A program made the position numbers and the translations under genes. The notes under the pieces are model-generated. The model was not told where the DNA came from. It did no database searches and was given only the letters and a program-made list of their open reading frames with translations. From Shinisaurus crocodilurus (taxonomy: Eukaryota > Chordata > Lepidosauria > Squamata > Shinisauridae), in the NCBI GenBank assembly GCA_021292165.1, contig CM037880.1, positions 22,590,051 through 22,654,050 on the forward strand: 64,000 nt of DNA, in the 5' to 3' direction. Below, piece by piece: positions 17,988 to 30,390 of this stretch (the first letter of the stretch is position 1; the number at the start of each line of letters is the position of its first letter).

Positions 17988-19694
17988 TAATCTGATGAAG
18001 TGGACAAGGTGCTTTCATCTGTGAGGCCGACCACCTGCTTGCTTGACCCTTGCCTGTCCTGGCTCATTATGAGCTGCAGGGAGAGACTGGGTGAGGGGAT
18101 CAAGGCGGTGGTGAATGCCTCCCTCGAGGAGGGAGTGATGCCATCAGCCCTCAAGGAGGCAGTAATAAGACCGCTTCTAAAGAAGCCCTCCTTGGATCCC
18201 CAGGATTTAAACAACTTTCGCCCAGTCTCCAATTCACCATTTCTGGGCAAGGTGATCGAGCGGGTGGTGGGTGCTCAGTTGAAGGCACACTTGGATGAAG
18301 CCGATTATTTGGATCCGTGCCAGTCGGGCTTCAGGTCTGGACATGGGACGGAGACGGCCTTGGTCGCCTTGGTGGATGATATGAGGAGGGCTTTGGATAG
18401 GGGCGAATGCTCCTTTCTAGTCCTCCTCGATCTCTCAGCGGCTTTTGATACCATTGACCACGGTATCCTCCTGGACCGTCTGGAGGGGTTGGGCTTGGGA
18501 GGCACTGTATTGCAGTGGTTCCGGTCCTTCCTCTCTGGAAGGTATCAGAGGGTAGTTCTCGGGGAGGAGGCTTCGGACCCTCAGGCCTGCTCACTTGTGG
18601 AGTGCCAGCAGGGTTCCATCCTCTCCCCGATGTTATTCAACATCTACCTCAAGCCGCTGGGAGCTATCATCAGGAGGTTTGGGGTGCAGTGTCATCAGTA
18701 TGCGGATGACACACAGCTCTACCTCTGTTTTAAGTCCTCACCGAGGTTGGCCGTTGAGACCCTGTCCAAGTGCTTGGAGTCAGTGGCTGGCTGGATGGGA
18801 AGGAACATGCTGAAACTGAACCCCGACAAGACCGAGGTACTTCTGGTGGGGGACAAGGGAAGGTTAGGGGATGTTGACCTGGTGCTGAATGGGGTACATC
18901 TACCCCTGAAGGACCAGGTCCGCAGCTTGGGGGTCATTCTAGACTCCCAGCTGTCCATGGAGGCTCAGGTGGCAGCTGTGAGCCGAGCGGCGCTGTATCA
19001 ACTCCATCTGATATGGCAGCTGCGCCCCTACCTTCCTAATCACCTGCTCCCATCAGTGGTACATGCCTTGGTCTCCTCTCGCCTAGACTACTGTAATGCG
19101 CTCTACGTGGGGTTACCCTTGAAGACGGCCCGGAAGCTTCAGCTGGTACAGAACGCGGCGGCTCGCCTGATTAAGGGCAGCCGCCGGCGTGATCACATCA
19201 CGCCAGTGCTTAATGAGTTGCACTGGCTACCAGTTGCTTGCCAAGCCAAATTCAAGGTGTTGGTTTTGACCTTTAAAACCCTACACGGCTCCGGCCCAGC
19301 TTATCTCAAGGAGCGCCTCCAGCAACATCAAGTAGGCCGCTCAACAAGGTCTGCCACGGACGGCCTTCTCCTTATCCCATCAGCCAGAGCAGCCAGGCTG
19401 GTGGGGACTAGGAAGAGGGCCTTCTCTGTGGCGGCCCCCACATTATGGAACTCCCTCCCTAGTGACCTTCGCCATGCCCCCTCCGTGATGAGCTTCCGCC
19501 GTGCATTAAAAACATAGCTGTTCAGGCGGGAATATGGGGTGGGTTAGGTTTTTAATGAGAATTTTTTATATTGTTTTAATTATTATATTTTATTGTGTTG
19601 TTTTGCTGTGTTTTAATTGTACATCGCCCAGGGTGGCCGGGTGACCGGCCAGATGGGCGATTGATAAATATAATAAATAAAATAAATAAATAAA
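17988..19694 (+). mobile_element. L2-clade LINE, 5'-truncated
   Basis: The element starts abruptly inside the reverse-transcriptase ORF. After the ORF stop there is a 3' UTR ending in the family signature ttgtacatcgcccagggtgg, then gaccggccagatgggcgatt, then a TAAA-type tail (AATAAATAAA). The endonuclease domain is missing, typical of incomplete target-primed reverse transcription. The long open frame suggests a recent insertion. Confidence 0.8.
18000..19517 (+). CDS. L2-type LINE reverse transcriptase, 5'-truncated ORF2
   Basis: A 505-codon uninterrupted frame for the polymerase part of an L2/CR1-group ORF2 protein, which copies element RNA into DNA at a nicked target. Landmarks, counting the GTG at 18000 as residue 1: NNFRPVSNSPFLGKVIERVV (~71-90), QSGFRSGHGTETAL (~108-121), LDLSAAFDTIDHGIL (~143-157, catalytic D at ~150), CQQGSILSPMLF (~202-213), HQYADDTQLYL (~232-242, catalytic YADD), KLNPDKTEVLLVG, and the family's C-terminal ELHWLPV...FKVLVLTFKTLHGSGPAYL. 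A stop lies just 3 codons upstream of 18000 in this frame, so the true ORF start is lost with the 5' end. The protein cannot be independently mobile without the endonuclease. Confidence 0.8.
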   Translation: MDKVLSSVRPTTCLLDPCLSWLIMSCRERLGEGIKAVVNASLEEGVMPSALKEAVIRPLLKKPSLDPQDLNNFRPVSNSPFLGKVIERVVGAQLKAHLDEADYLDPCQSGFRSGHGTETALVALVDDMRRALDRGECSFLVLLDLSAAFDTIDHGILLDRLEGLGLGGTVLQWFRSFLSGRYQRVVLGEEASDPQACSLVECQQGSILSPMLFNIYLKPLGAIIRRFGVQCHQYADDTQLYLCFKSSPRLAVETLSKCLESVAGWMGRNMLKLNPDKTEVLLVGDKGRLGDVDLVLNGVHLPLKDQVRSLGVILDSQLSMEAQVAAVSRAALYQLHLIWQLRPYLPNHLLPSVVHALVSSRLDYCNALYVGLPLKTARKLQLVQNAAARLIKGSRRRDHITPVLNELHWLPVACQAKFKVLVLTFKTLHGSGPAYLKERLQQHQVGRSTRSATDGLLLIPSARAARLVGTRKRAFSVAAPTLWNSLPSDLRHAPSVMSFRRALKT

Positions 19695-20226
19695 TTGAGA
19701 AACCAGGCTGTTAGAAATGTGTGAGCAGCTGATTCAGATATCAATATGCTGCTGCTATTCACAGTAAGAAATCTTGCAATCTCTAAGAATGAGCCATTGT
19801 TTTAGCACTGTTCAAACAGTGCTCTCTGGTGGCCTTCCAGTAGGGATCTTTCAAAACATATTAGTCTTTCACAAACGTACTGTGTACCGGTAATCTTTTT
19901 TTAGTGGGTGGGGACATGAAGCTGATTTTGTGTGCATAAGATATTAATGTCCTGCTGTAACATTAAAATATACAAGCTGGGGCAGTAGAAAGTAGATTTA
20001 AACAGCAACAACAATAACTCTAGAAGTTTCAAATGCCATGAACAACAATCCCATTGCTTGGGAAGTTTTGGGAATTTTCTCCTGAGCATTAAGAAATGTT
20101 GACATTTCTCCCATCTGAGAAATTTTGATGGCGTAGATCCCATATTGTGTTGAATTTAAATATTCCATATTTGGAATATCTTGTATCTTACTGTATGAGA
20201 CAGAAAGCAGTTTCTACTCTCCTGGA

Positions 20227-20228
<2 letters not shown>
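19695..20228. other. Intronic stretch, nothing recognised
   Basis: Plain intron between two L2 copies. No exon or structured repeat. Confidence 0.4.

Positions 20229-20267
<39 letters not shown>
20229..20267. repeat. (GAT)n microsatellite
   Basis: Thirteen uninterrupted GAT trinucleotides. Confidence 0.9.
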
Positions 20268-20345
20268 CAGATGATTCTGCAAATTCAGGGTTGTTGTTTT
20301 TTTGGTTCAATGCAAGAGTGAGCGACTTGTCCTCCAGATATTTTG

Positions 20346-20785
20346 GATTATTTATTATTTATTTCTTATATTTATTAATCGCCCATCTGGCCGGCCACCC
20401 GGCCACCCTGGCCGATGTACAATTAAAACACAGACAATAAACAATACAATAAAATATAATAATTAAAACAATATAAAGAATTCTATTAAAATCCTAACCC
20501 ACCCCATATTCCCGCCTGAACAGCCATGTTTTTAATGCACGGCGGAAGCTCATCACGGAGGGGGCATGGCGGTCACTAGGGAGGGAGTTCCAGAACGTGG
20601 GGGCCGCCACAGAGAAGGCCCTCTTCCTAGTCCCCACCAGCCTGGCTGCTCTGGCTGATGGGATAAGGAGAAGGCCGTCCGTGGCAGATCTTGTTGAGCA
20701 GCCTCTTGATGTTGCTGGAGGCGCTCCTTGAGATAAACTGGGCCGGAGCCGTTTAGGGTTTTAAAGGTCAAAACCAACAACCATT
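20346..20785 (-). mobile_element. Antisense L2 LINE 3' fragment
   Basis: Reading from 20785 down: the end of ORF2 (MLVLTFKTLNGSGPVYLKERL, then a frameshift, then RPPRSGTPS / frame-shifted NSLPS region), the 3' UTR, and the tail signature (+ strand ttaatcgcccatctggccgg, cggccaccctggcc). It matches the last ~150 codons of the L2 copy at 18.0-19.7 kb but carries small indels, so it is a dead older copy. Confidence 0.75.
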
Positions 20786-20876
20786 ACAACTCCCATCATC
20801 CCTCAACATTGGCTACGCTGGCTAAGGCTGATGGGAGTTGTAGACCAAAACAAATGGAGGGCCACCCCTGGTTTAA
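20786..20876. mobile_element. hAT-type MITE remnant
   Basis: It keeps the central palindrome (tacaactcccatcatccctc, then gctggctaaggctgatggga) and the right end ggagggccacccctg. The left end is lost at the L2 junction. Confidence 0.5.
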
Positions 20877-21005
20877 TGGTATTATTTCCTCAGTATTGCT
20901 TGGTGCAGCCATAACACTTAACCATGGTTAGTGCTGACCATGGTTTTTTGCCTTGACTTTGGTTAAGATATAAGAAATAGGCTGTGTTCACATGTAATGC
21001 TAAAC

Positions 21006-21170
21006 CAGGGGTAGGCAACCCAGTGCCCTCCAGACCGCCACTCCCATAATCCCTGACCCTATCAGACTGCCACTCCCATAATCCCTGACCATTGGTTAAG
21101 CTAGTGGGAGCTGATGGCAGTTGGAGCCCAAGATCTGGAAGGCCATAGGTTCCCCACCCTTGCTCTAAAC
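21006..21170. mobile_element. hAT-type MITE with internal duplication
   Basis: It begins caggggtaggcaacccagtg and ends ggccataggttccccaccct. The core phrase ccgccactcccataatccctgacc is present twice in tandem before the foldback half. Confidence 0.55.
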
Positions 21171-21965
21171 CATACTTAACACTAACCACTGTTCTCAGTT
21201 CAGACATGGACCTCCAAGATGCTGTCCCTACCCACAGCCCTCCAGGATGATCCCCATCATCTTCAGCCCACTGTTTATTTTTTTCTGGACAGCTGGGCAT
21301 GATTCAAAATGAAAGTCTGGGTTCCAGTTGCCCACCGTTTTTATTTTCTAGGAATGCTTCTGGCATTCTTGGAAATAAAGATGGTGCCCAAAGCATCAAT
21401 GCCAGTCTCCCAGTTAAAAAAAACCATACAATTAAAACATCAAAACATCATGAGGGCAGGGTGCCTGGAGGGTGCCATGGGAGTTGCCCATAGGCATATT
21501 GGTGCCCATGGGAACCACATCGGGGTCCCCAGGGTTAGCATTACATGTAAACCACGCCATACAGTGGACTCTGGTTTAGCTGACTGAGCTAAGCGCTGCT
21601 TGTATGGGGAGAGACCAGTGAGATGTCCTTGTCATCTTGAAGCGGAGAGGCTAGAGAGGTGGCAAGAGTGCCTTTCATATAGCTTGCCATGTGAAAATGT
21701 ATTGCTTAACCATGCTTAATGCAAACTCACTTTATATATCACTTTACCATCTTCCTTTGTGGCCAGTCCTTAAGCATGGTTTTGGTATGATGCAATACTT
21801 GACCCTGGCTTATTTTCCTTTACTTTTGCATCCAGAATCCCTCTTCCTCAAGAGGGAGGGCTCTGCTTGCAAGAGGAATTGGACTCTGCCCAATTTGGGG
21901 GGATCTCCCCCCCCACACACACTACAGGTTAACCGCATTCAGCAGTGTCTCTTGACTCTCTGTAC
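21171..21965. other. Intronic stretch, nothing firm
   Basis: The motifs gttcacatgtaatgctaaacc (near 20982) and gggttagcattacatgtaaacc (near 21533) face each other. The whole 20.98-21.55-kb interval may therefore be one large foldback element enclosing the MITE above. No gene is seen. Confidence 0.35.
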
Positions 21966-22312
21966 CGGTTCATTCACATGATCAAGCAGCACACCATGGC
22001 TTATTTAAGCCACGGTGGGCTGCAGTGTGTGTGGGTGGCCATTTTGAGCATTCAAACCTGTGACCGCAGCTTGTCATCTCATCCAAACCCAGTGGGGGTG
22101 GGTTGTGTGAGGGTTAAATAACCCTCACATAATCTATGGCTTGTTTTAGGGTTATGCGAGAGTTGTTTAACCATTGCACACCTGGGTTCGGACAACACGA
22201 CCAGCAGCAGTAGCGACTTGACTGTTCAAAAGCTGCCCAGCCTGCGCCAGCAAGTGCCGCAACCCGCCATGGCTTATTTAAGCCATGATGATCGCGTGAA
22301 CCAGGTCACTGT
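21966..22312. mobile_element. Foldback MITE-like element
   Basis: Left ccggttcattcacatgatc faces right gatcgcgtgaaccaggtc. Inside, ccatggcttatttaagcca occurs at both ends (about 21997 and 22270), and aaataaccctcacataa faces its partner in the middle. This is a long imperfect hairpin related to the 12.5-kb element. Confidence 0.5.
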
Positions 22313-23194
22313 CTAGCATTTTCAGGGACTGGCTGGAGGGACTATCATGGGAAGGAGAGGGTGGGGAAGTCCGCTTTTGTCAGCACAGTTTATCCGGCAT
22401 AAATCTGGATCCGACCCTATGTCTGCAAAGGGTCTTTATGTTCCCTCATTATCATCAGTTATGAGACAGCAATATAGTCAGTTTGCTTTGTATTGACTAA
22501 ACTACCTTGAGATTATTTCATTTTATTTTTTTCCCTACACTGTTTTAAGTCACTGAGTAGCAATAATTAATTGTGCTAGTGAAGACATGATTTCTGTGTC
22601 GCGGACAAAATATTACTTTGCTCTGAGGAACAAACTGTAAAGCTCTAAAAGGCATTTAGGTGTAATCCTGGCTTCCTTCAAGTCGATAGCTAAAAACCCA
22701 TCCCATTTCCCTAGTCTCTGGGTTGCATAATTTGTATTAAGTCACTTTCAGAGTGTCATCAAAAGGAAAATGGAACTGGGTGTAAGCAGGAAGTAAGAGA
22801 CTTGTTTTGACTTGTATGCTGTAGCGAAGTGATCATATTGTCGTGCTGTTTATCCAGTTTTCTGATAAACTGGCTGGTCTTCCCTGATGCTGTTTAAGTC
22901 AAATATAAATCAACAGATATATATCTTATAATTATAGTTTCCCAATTTATTGAGCTGAAAAGTACACGTTGTTCTAGAGGAGCATGTGCATTCTAGTGGC
23001 TAATAGCCTCATCCAAAATTATTGCAAATGTAAACATTTTAGCATGTTGTATTTAATATGCACTTTTAACTTGGCAAGGGAGATCTGCATACTCTGAAAT
23101 AGATCCGTGTATTAAACGTCACACGATATAATTTCATATCTAAAGCGTGAGCTACAAACCAGGCAGTCCAGTTTGAATCCTTTTTCTGCCATGA
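22313..23194. other. Intronic stretch, nothing recognised
   Basis: AT-leaning intron with no identifiable repeat or exon. Confidence 0.4.
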
Positions 23195-23655
23195 AGCAAG
23201 GCTGGCACCAAGGGTAGGCATTGTTGGGCACCTGTTGAGGGCCCACACCCCCAGCAGGGCCCCACTGACAAGAGCCCCCTGAAGTTTCTCCTTATTTTCA
23301 CCACTGCATCCTGCTTGTTCACCTGCCCCTTGCTCTTGCTCAGATAAAAGTTGTGGTGAGGAGGAGGACGATGAGTGTTGGGGCACCGGTCTCGCAATTA
23401 ATTAGATCAGAACCCCAACAACAAGGAGGGGGCAGCAGTAGATGACACTGCCAACTTGCTCACTGACTGTTTGCCTGTCAAGCAAGCAAGTGGTAGCAAT
23501 GATGAGAAGGAGGATGAGGAGCAATAGCAGCTGGTGACCATGGCAGTGAGAAGAAGGTAGACTCACTGAGGGAGGGCGCCCATGGAGAGTATCTTGCCAA
23601 AGGGCCCTCAGAAACCTGCAGCCAGCGTGCTGCCTTAGGCAAGCCTCTTCCTCAG
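23195..23655 (+). repeat. Unclassified interspersed repeat, copy A
   Basis: It shares with 28437-28830 the ordered blocks cagggccccactgacaagag, cctgcttgttcacctgcc, agcagtagatgacactgcc, cctgtcaagcaagcaag and gaggatgaggagcaatag. This copy has an extra ~60 bp (aattaattagatcagaac and flanks). No terminal repeats or coding capacity are recognised; the family is unknown to me. Confidence 0.6.
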
Positions 23656-24204
23656 CATCGGTCCCCTACCTGCGATATGATGATGTTTATATCTTACAGG
23701 GTTGTTGTAAGTTTTGACAGAAAGTTTGAAAAAACACCGTTCTAGGCTGACAATATACCTAGGTTTCAGCGAAAGAATAAGGCTATTGTTTTGGAAGACT
23801 ATATGAGAGCATTTTTCTTCACTAGGCACTTAATGTATGAAAGAGGAATCCCAGAAAAACACTGCGTTGTGTGGAGCGGGAGGTTTAAGTAAAGGGATTG
23901 ACAGTATTTTCCCTTTTGCTTATTGGATTCTGCCTTGTCACATCAGCTGCTGTCAAACTAGTTTGGGGCGTTCCTTGCCCTGTCTAGTCTTGCTGACCTA
24001 CTATGTTGTGCCAGCGCCTTGTTGAACAGGAAGAGTCACAAGAGACCTGCCTCCAGCTTTTGTCGGATGACATGTATGGATTTTTGTGGTTGTAATATGG
24101 AAATAAAGCCATTCTCCTTTTGGAGGTTTCTCTCAAAAGAGAAAAGCTGCCCTGTTAAAATTTGTAAAATCATAGGGAACAATGCATTTTTCAATAACAG
24201 CATA
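23656..24204. other. Intronic stretch, nothing recognised
   Basis: No exon or structured repeat seen. Confidence 0.4.
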
Positions 24205-24505
24205 TAAACAATGGCATTTGCTACCACAAGATGCAGTGATGGTTGCTAACTTGGATGGCTTTAAAAGGGGATTAGATGAATTCATGGAGGATAATGGCTA
24301 TTAATGGCTGCTAGTCATGATGGCTGGCAATATATTACCTTCTCTGTCAGAGGTAGTGTGCCTCTCAATACCAGTTGATGAGGAACATGAGCAGAAGGGT
24401 TATTTTGCACTCATGGCTGCTTGCAGGGCACTTGTGGGAACAGAATGCTGGACTAGATGGATCTTGGGTCAGATCCAGCACAGCTCTTCTTATGTTCTTA
24501 TGCAT
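24205..24505 (+). mobile_element. CR1-like LINE 3' UTR
   Basis: It carries ggatggctttaaaaggggat, attcatggaggataatggct, ggaacagaatgctggactag and ggatcttgggtcagatccag, and ends in the octamer-like tcttatgttcttatg. Short tandem octamers at the 3' end are characteristic of CR1. Confidence 0.65.
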
Positions 24506-25492
24506 CATGCCTGGTCCAGATTTGGTAGGATGATTCCCTTCAAATCGTAAATCCAGTATTGTCAGGTGTTGAGGTGCTATTATGCAGGTAAAGACAGGGC
24601 TTGAAAGGCATCAAGTACTGAGTAGAGGCAGAAGCAGCAGACGGACAGTAATCAAACTGTCTAGAAGTGCAGAGAGGTAGCCTGGTAGACACTTACGCTC
24701 TGTGGCATGATTGATTAGGCCGAGGGAGTGTAGCAGATGATGGAACTTTATAGCAGGTGCTAAAATGCCATTAGCTCATCGGGAACACCTGACTTCGAGA
24801 ACCAGGAGGATTGTGGTGTCATTTTAGTATCCAGTTCAAACGGCCTGCGTTTCCCTCTGCTGCTCAGTGATCCAGTCCCACAGGGAATGGGTAATCATTG
24901 CTTCTCTCTCAGGGATCCTGGTTCAAGCCCCATGGTTCTTTGCAACCAAACTTTCTTCTTGAGTGCCACAAGTGTGCTGATGTGAGACAATATTGCAAAA
25001 ATCACACGAGTTCTCTTCGCCAGGGCCTGCAAATAACCGTGAATCACCTTCTGCAAGTGTAGAGGCTACTGTCCTGATGGGGTCCTCTTCCTATTACTCT
25101 TTCTCGGATTTGTTCAGAGCAGTTCAGGCAGATTGTACAACAGAGTAATCATCACCTGTCACTCCCCAAGTTAATGGGTGACACTGAGGTCCACCCAAGC
25201 GGAGATTCCTGTCTTGCCTTTTCATTATTGTGTAATGTGGTAAGGAGTAGGAACCTGATGTTGAGGGGAAAAGAGATGCTTTGACATTGTTTTCTTCCCC
25301 CCAGTCAGCAATGAACTTTTCAAACAAGGCTAAGTTTGCTGTTAATCTTTAAATATAAGTACCACTGGAGGTATCACCACTGGGCCATAGGCAGTTGAGC
25401 ACAGAGGAAGCTGAGGTGCGCATCCCGTCAGGACTGGGACCAAGAATTAGATGGAAATATGGGGGCAAATCCACAGGAGAGTCAATCTAGAT
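24506..25492. other. Intronic stretch, nothing recognised
   Basis: No exon or structured repeat seen. Confidence 0.4.
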
Positions 25493-25570
25493 CAGTGTTC
25501 TCCAACTGGCTGGGGCATGCTGGGAGTTGTAGGCCAAAAACATCTGGGGACCCAAGGTTGGAGAACACTG
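25493..25570. mobile_element. hAT-type MITE (CAGTGTTCTCC family), left half shortened
   Basis: The ends are cagtgttctccaa and ttggagaacactg, with near-perfect 8-bp flanks atctagat and atctagag. The left arm jumps straight to gctggggcatgctggg, so about half of the usual left arm is deleted. Confidence 0.75.
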
Positions 25571-25719
25571 ATCTAGAGGCAGAGTGAATTGCCAGGGCCC
25601 TGTTTATGGAAATCCTTATGAACTGTGTTGCCAGGGACTGGATCTGAGACCTCCTGCATGCATTGTGTGTCCTGTGCTGCTGTGCTACATCCCCTCTTTT
25701 CAAGTTCTTATGCCTTCCC

Positions 25720-25842
25720 AATCCTGGTGCCCTCTGGATGTTTTGGACTACAGCTCCCAGCATGCGTGACCATTGGCTGTGCTGGCTGGGGTTGATGGGA
25801 GCTGTAGTTCAAAACTATCTAGAGGGTACCAGATTGGAGAAG
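25720..25842. mobile_element. hAT-type MITE (diverged)
   Basis: A palindrome with ctctggatgttttggactac on the left and gtagttcaaaactatctaga on the right, around gctgtgctggctggggttga. Confidence 0.55.
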
Positions 25843-25887
25843 GCTTGCCTAGGACTTGGCCATGCTTTTCCAGCCCTCCATTTCCCC

Positions 25888-25914
25888 ATAATATATATAT
25901 ATATATATATATAT
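25888..25914. repeat. (AT)n microsatellite
   Basis: An uninterrupted AT run. It is followed by a LINE/SINE-tail-like phrase (gatgaagtgagctctagtcc, then cacaataaatctcttcacc) to about 25990. Confidence 0.85.
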
Positions 25915-26297
25915 GATGAAGTGAGCTCTAGTCCATGAAAGTTCATGCCACAATAAATCTCTTCACCTTAATAAGGTACCTCGAAACAGTGTTTTTTTTT
26001 TTTTTTTAAATGTCTTTGATATACTTTTCTGAATTTCTGTGTGGATGCTAAATTGGCTGTTTGTCACTTGTTAGGGTTAAATAAGCTTAGCAAAATTAAA
26101 GAGGGTGGAACTCACCCTCGCTACATCTTTTGGTTTCACACAGGCCTCTTAAGGTATAAACGGATTGGTAGGGTTTCTATAAATATATACTTTTATGCAA
26201 TCTGTGAGCTCTGAAGGAGCAGAACAACCTTGTCTCGGCTACTGAGATTGAAGGCAGATAGTTTTGTTTTATAATCTGTTTTCTTTGTGAGTGTGAA

Positions 26298-26299
<2 letters not shown>

Positions 26300-26327
<28 letters not shown>
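26300..26327. repeat. (TA)n microsatellite
   Basis: An uninterrupted TA run in otherwise plain intron (25990-26860), where I see no gene. Confidence 0.85.
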
Positions 26328-26331
<4 letters not shown>

Positions 26332-26861
26332 GCTGCCAACAGTGATGTGATTTGGAGGGGAAAGTATGCACTTTGTTCCACCTAGATTATATATCTAGAT
26401 TATACCTTGCAGGCTTTTTTTGTTTTGTTTTTACATAGCAAAGGCAGGGAGTGTACGAGCAAGGCAATCTCTGTAGAAAGGAATAGTAGGAGAATGTAGA
26501 AATATCCGAAACGTGGCTTTTGTTGGAAAAAGAAGGGTGCTGATGGGATATGGAAAACTTGAGTGACTTCAAAAGAGTATTGTCAGTATTTTGGCTATGA
26601 CTATTGATACCTAAGCTACCTTTTCCATTCTCAGTTTATAATCCTCAACTGTCAGTAATCGAAGGACAGGATAATTGGTTGGGATTTGTCTCCTTCAGCT
26701 GTTTCCCCCCATCCTTTTGATCATTTTTTTCACCCTTAAAGACTAATCGACGGTGTATTACATAGCACCTGGGATTGCCACCAAGTGTGCACTTATCAGA
26801 AAACAACCTCTGTACTATACATATTTTTAAACACGTATTTGACACATCTGTGCTTTTAGTG

Positions 26862-26998
26862 CAGGGGTGGGCAAACTGTTGGCCCTCCAGACGTTTTGGC
26901 CTACAACTCCCATGATTCCTTACTATCGGCTAAGCTGGCTAGTACTGATGGGAGTTGCGGGCTGCAACATCTGGAGGGCCACAAGTTGCCCACCCCTG
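26862..26998. mobile_element. hAT-type palindromic MITE, intact
   Basis: caggggtgggcaaactgttg faces acaagttgcccacccctg, flanked by an exact 8-bp duplication ttttagtg on each side (26854-26861 and 26999-27006). This is the best-preserved copy of the family in the window. Confidence 0.9.
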
Positions 26999-28436
26999 TT
27001 TTAGTGGGTGCATGCTTTTCCTTTTCATTTTTTTAAGGGTGCCCTGTTTTTAAAAAGTGTTATGTGTGAAGTGACTCTCCATAGTAACACTGCAGTAGGC
27101 TAAGCTGGAGAATTGCAGGTTGTGACAGTGACACGTTCAGAAATTTTTGAACCTGAAATGGGGAAAAATGAAAATATTTAGCAGCCCTAGGCAGCGATCC
27201 TCAACAAATCTTAACTGGAATTAAGTCCAACTGAAATTAATGGGACTTGCTTCCAAGTTAACATACTACCACACATGTCAAGTTAGTAGTTTAAAATGGT
27301 TACAGTCTTACTGTCAAAGGATAAAACTGGCAAAGGAAATGGATAGCTAGCACATGGCATGGTTAAGAAACCGTAAGAGGCAAATTGAAGATGAATCCTC
27401 CACCCACTCCAATTAATGAACATTCCTGGACTCATAGCATTGGTAGATTATGCCTCCTGAAACCTTAACTGACCCAACAACTTCAAAAACTTCCCCTGTA
27501 CTTAAAAAAATACCAACACATTTTCAACCTATCCCTGATTCAGATCAGTCAAAACCTTATGTGATACATGTTGTAATATTGGCTCCAAGCATAACAGATT
27601 TGTGATTAACTGTTCAAGAATGTTTTAGTTGCCTATTTGCTATAGTCTAACAATGCCCTTGGCTCCACACCACCTGCTCTCTCCATTTCAGAGTTTGCAG
27701 TCTGATTCATCTGGCTAGAGTAAACAAAGCATGCTCAGAATGAATGAACTGCAATCTATAGGGAAGAGTTGGCTCTCTGTGTCCTGTTCCTACTCCTGAA
27801 TTCCCTGTCCATGCTTTGGCCACTTCCTGTCTTGTTGATCACTACCACCTTCTGTTTCTTTTGCCGTTTCTCCAGCCGTGTCCTAACTTGCTAGGTTGAT
27901 TTTGAAATGTCACTCCTAACCAAGGTCATCTTTCTGACTTGGTTCAGTCACAGAGGCCTTGCCACTCCACTGTTTCAACCTCTGAGACTATGTCCCTGTC
28001 ACTCCTCATCAACTTCAAACTTCTGCTCCTTGGCTGCAATCCAAAGGGGTGTTTATATGCAAAGGAATCATTTGTGTAGCCAGAGTCTCCTTGTCATTGT
28101 TCCCACAGTCAAGAAGGCAAACTGCTGGTGACTTTTAAAGGCAGTTTGTTTCCCCAAGCTGTGGCTGAGTGCCCCCCTATGTGTGATGTTCCCTTACAAT
28201 CATGCAAACTTCTCCTTTGGATTACAGTGTTGGTTAAAATCTCTCCATCACGATGACATCGTCCGTTATTGTCTCCTTCTCTTCTGAGGGAAGTGCTATT
28301 TAGTGAGCGGGGGGACGGGACACATTCCCCCCCTCCTTTACAGGCTACATGTGATTATCTGTTAGTGATAGGACTCATAACGCAGTGGTAGAACATATAT
28401 TTGCATATACAAGGTAGAGATTCAATCCCTGGCACC
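26999..28436. other. Intronic stretch, nothing firm
   Basis: A weak repeat phrase (ttaagtccaactgaaattaatgggacttgc) near 27225-27250 resembles the arms of another MITE family. No exon found. Confidence 0.4.
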
Positions 28437-28830
28437 TCCAGCAGGGCTAGCGTCAAGAGTAGGCATGATTGGGCACCTGCCAATCGCCCAGCCCACAGCA
28501 GGGCCCCACTGACAAGAGCCTCCTGGACTTGCTCCTTTTCTTCATCATTGCAGCCTGCTTCATCATTGCAGCCTGCTTATTCACCTGCCTCTCACTGTGG
28601 CTCAGACAACGGTGATGGCGGGAAGGAGCAGCAGTAGATGCCACTGCCTACTTGCTCACTGGCTCTCTGCCTGTCAAGCAAGCAAGCAAGCGGTGGCAAT
28701 GATGAGAAGGAGGATGAGGAGCAATAGTAGCTGGGGACGATGGTGCTGATAAGGTAGGCTGACTGAGGGAGGGGGGGCTATTGAGGGTGTCTTGTCCTCT
28801 AAAATCTGGAGCTGGCACTGGCTTCTAGTT
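28437..28830 (+). repeat. Unclassified interspersed repeat, copy B
   Basis: Same block order as 23195-23655. It has a local tandem duplication of cttcatcattgcagcctg and an extended caagcaagcaagcaag run. Function and class are unknown. Confidence 0.6.
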
Positions 28831-28924
28831 AATGAAGCTCAGGTTCCAAGGGTTGGCCTCAGACTTTGGAGAACCACTGCCAGTTGGACTAGGCAGGGCT
28901 GGTCTAGACAGATTAATGGGCTGA

Positions 28925-30097
<1,173 letters not shown>

Positions 30098-30390
30098 TAC
30101 TCTAGTGTAAATGCAGGGGGGGTCTGATCTGGATTGGGACCCTAGTGTGCGGGGATAGGGGGCTTTAAACCTCTTCCCCTGCTATGATCTCTCTCTGGAT
30201 CAGCACCCCAACCCCATGCCTGTCATTTTTAGTGTCAGATGGTGATCCGTTAAAACAAATGGATCACTATTTGGCACTATAAATTGCAGATGTGGGCCCC
30301 ACGATTGGGATTGGGGCTGCAGTGGGGGGGGGGGTTAACCCCCCCCCAATCTGGGTTGGGCCCTCATGCTTACACTAGAGTAAAAAGGAG
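30098..30390. mobile_element. Palindromic MITE (TTTTACTCTAGTGTAA family)
   Basis: Terminal inverted repeats: ttttactctagtgtaaatgc at the left, gcttacactagagtaaaa at the right. Matching subterminal ggattgggacc / gggttgggccc motifs and a central gggggttaacccccc palindrome lie inside. Confidence 0.65.
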
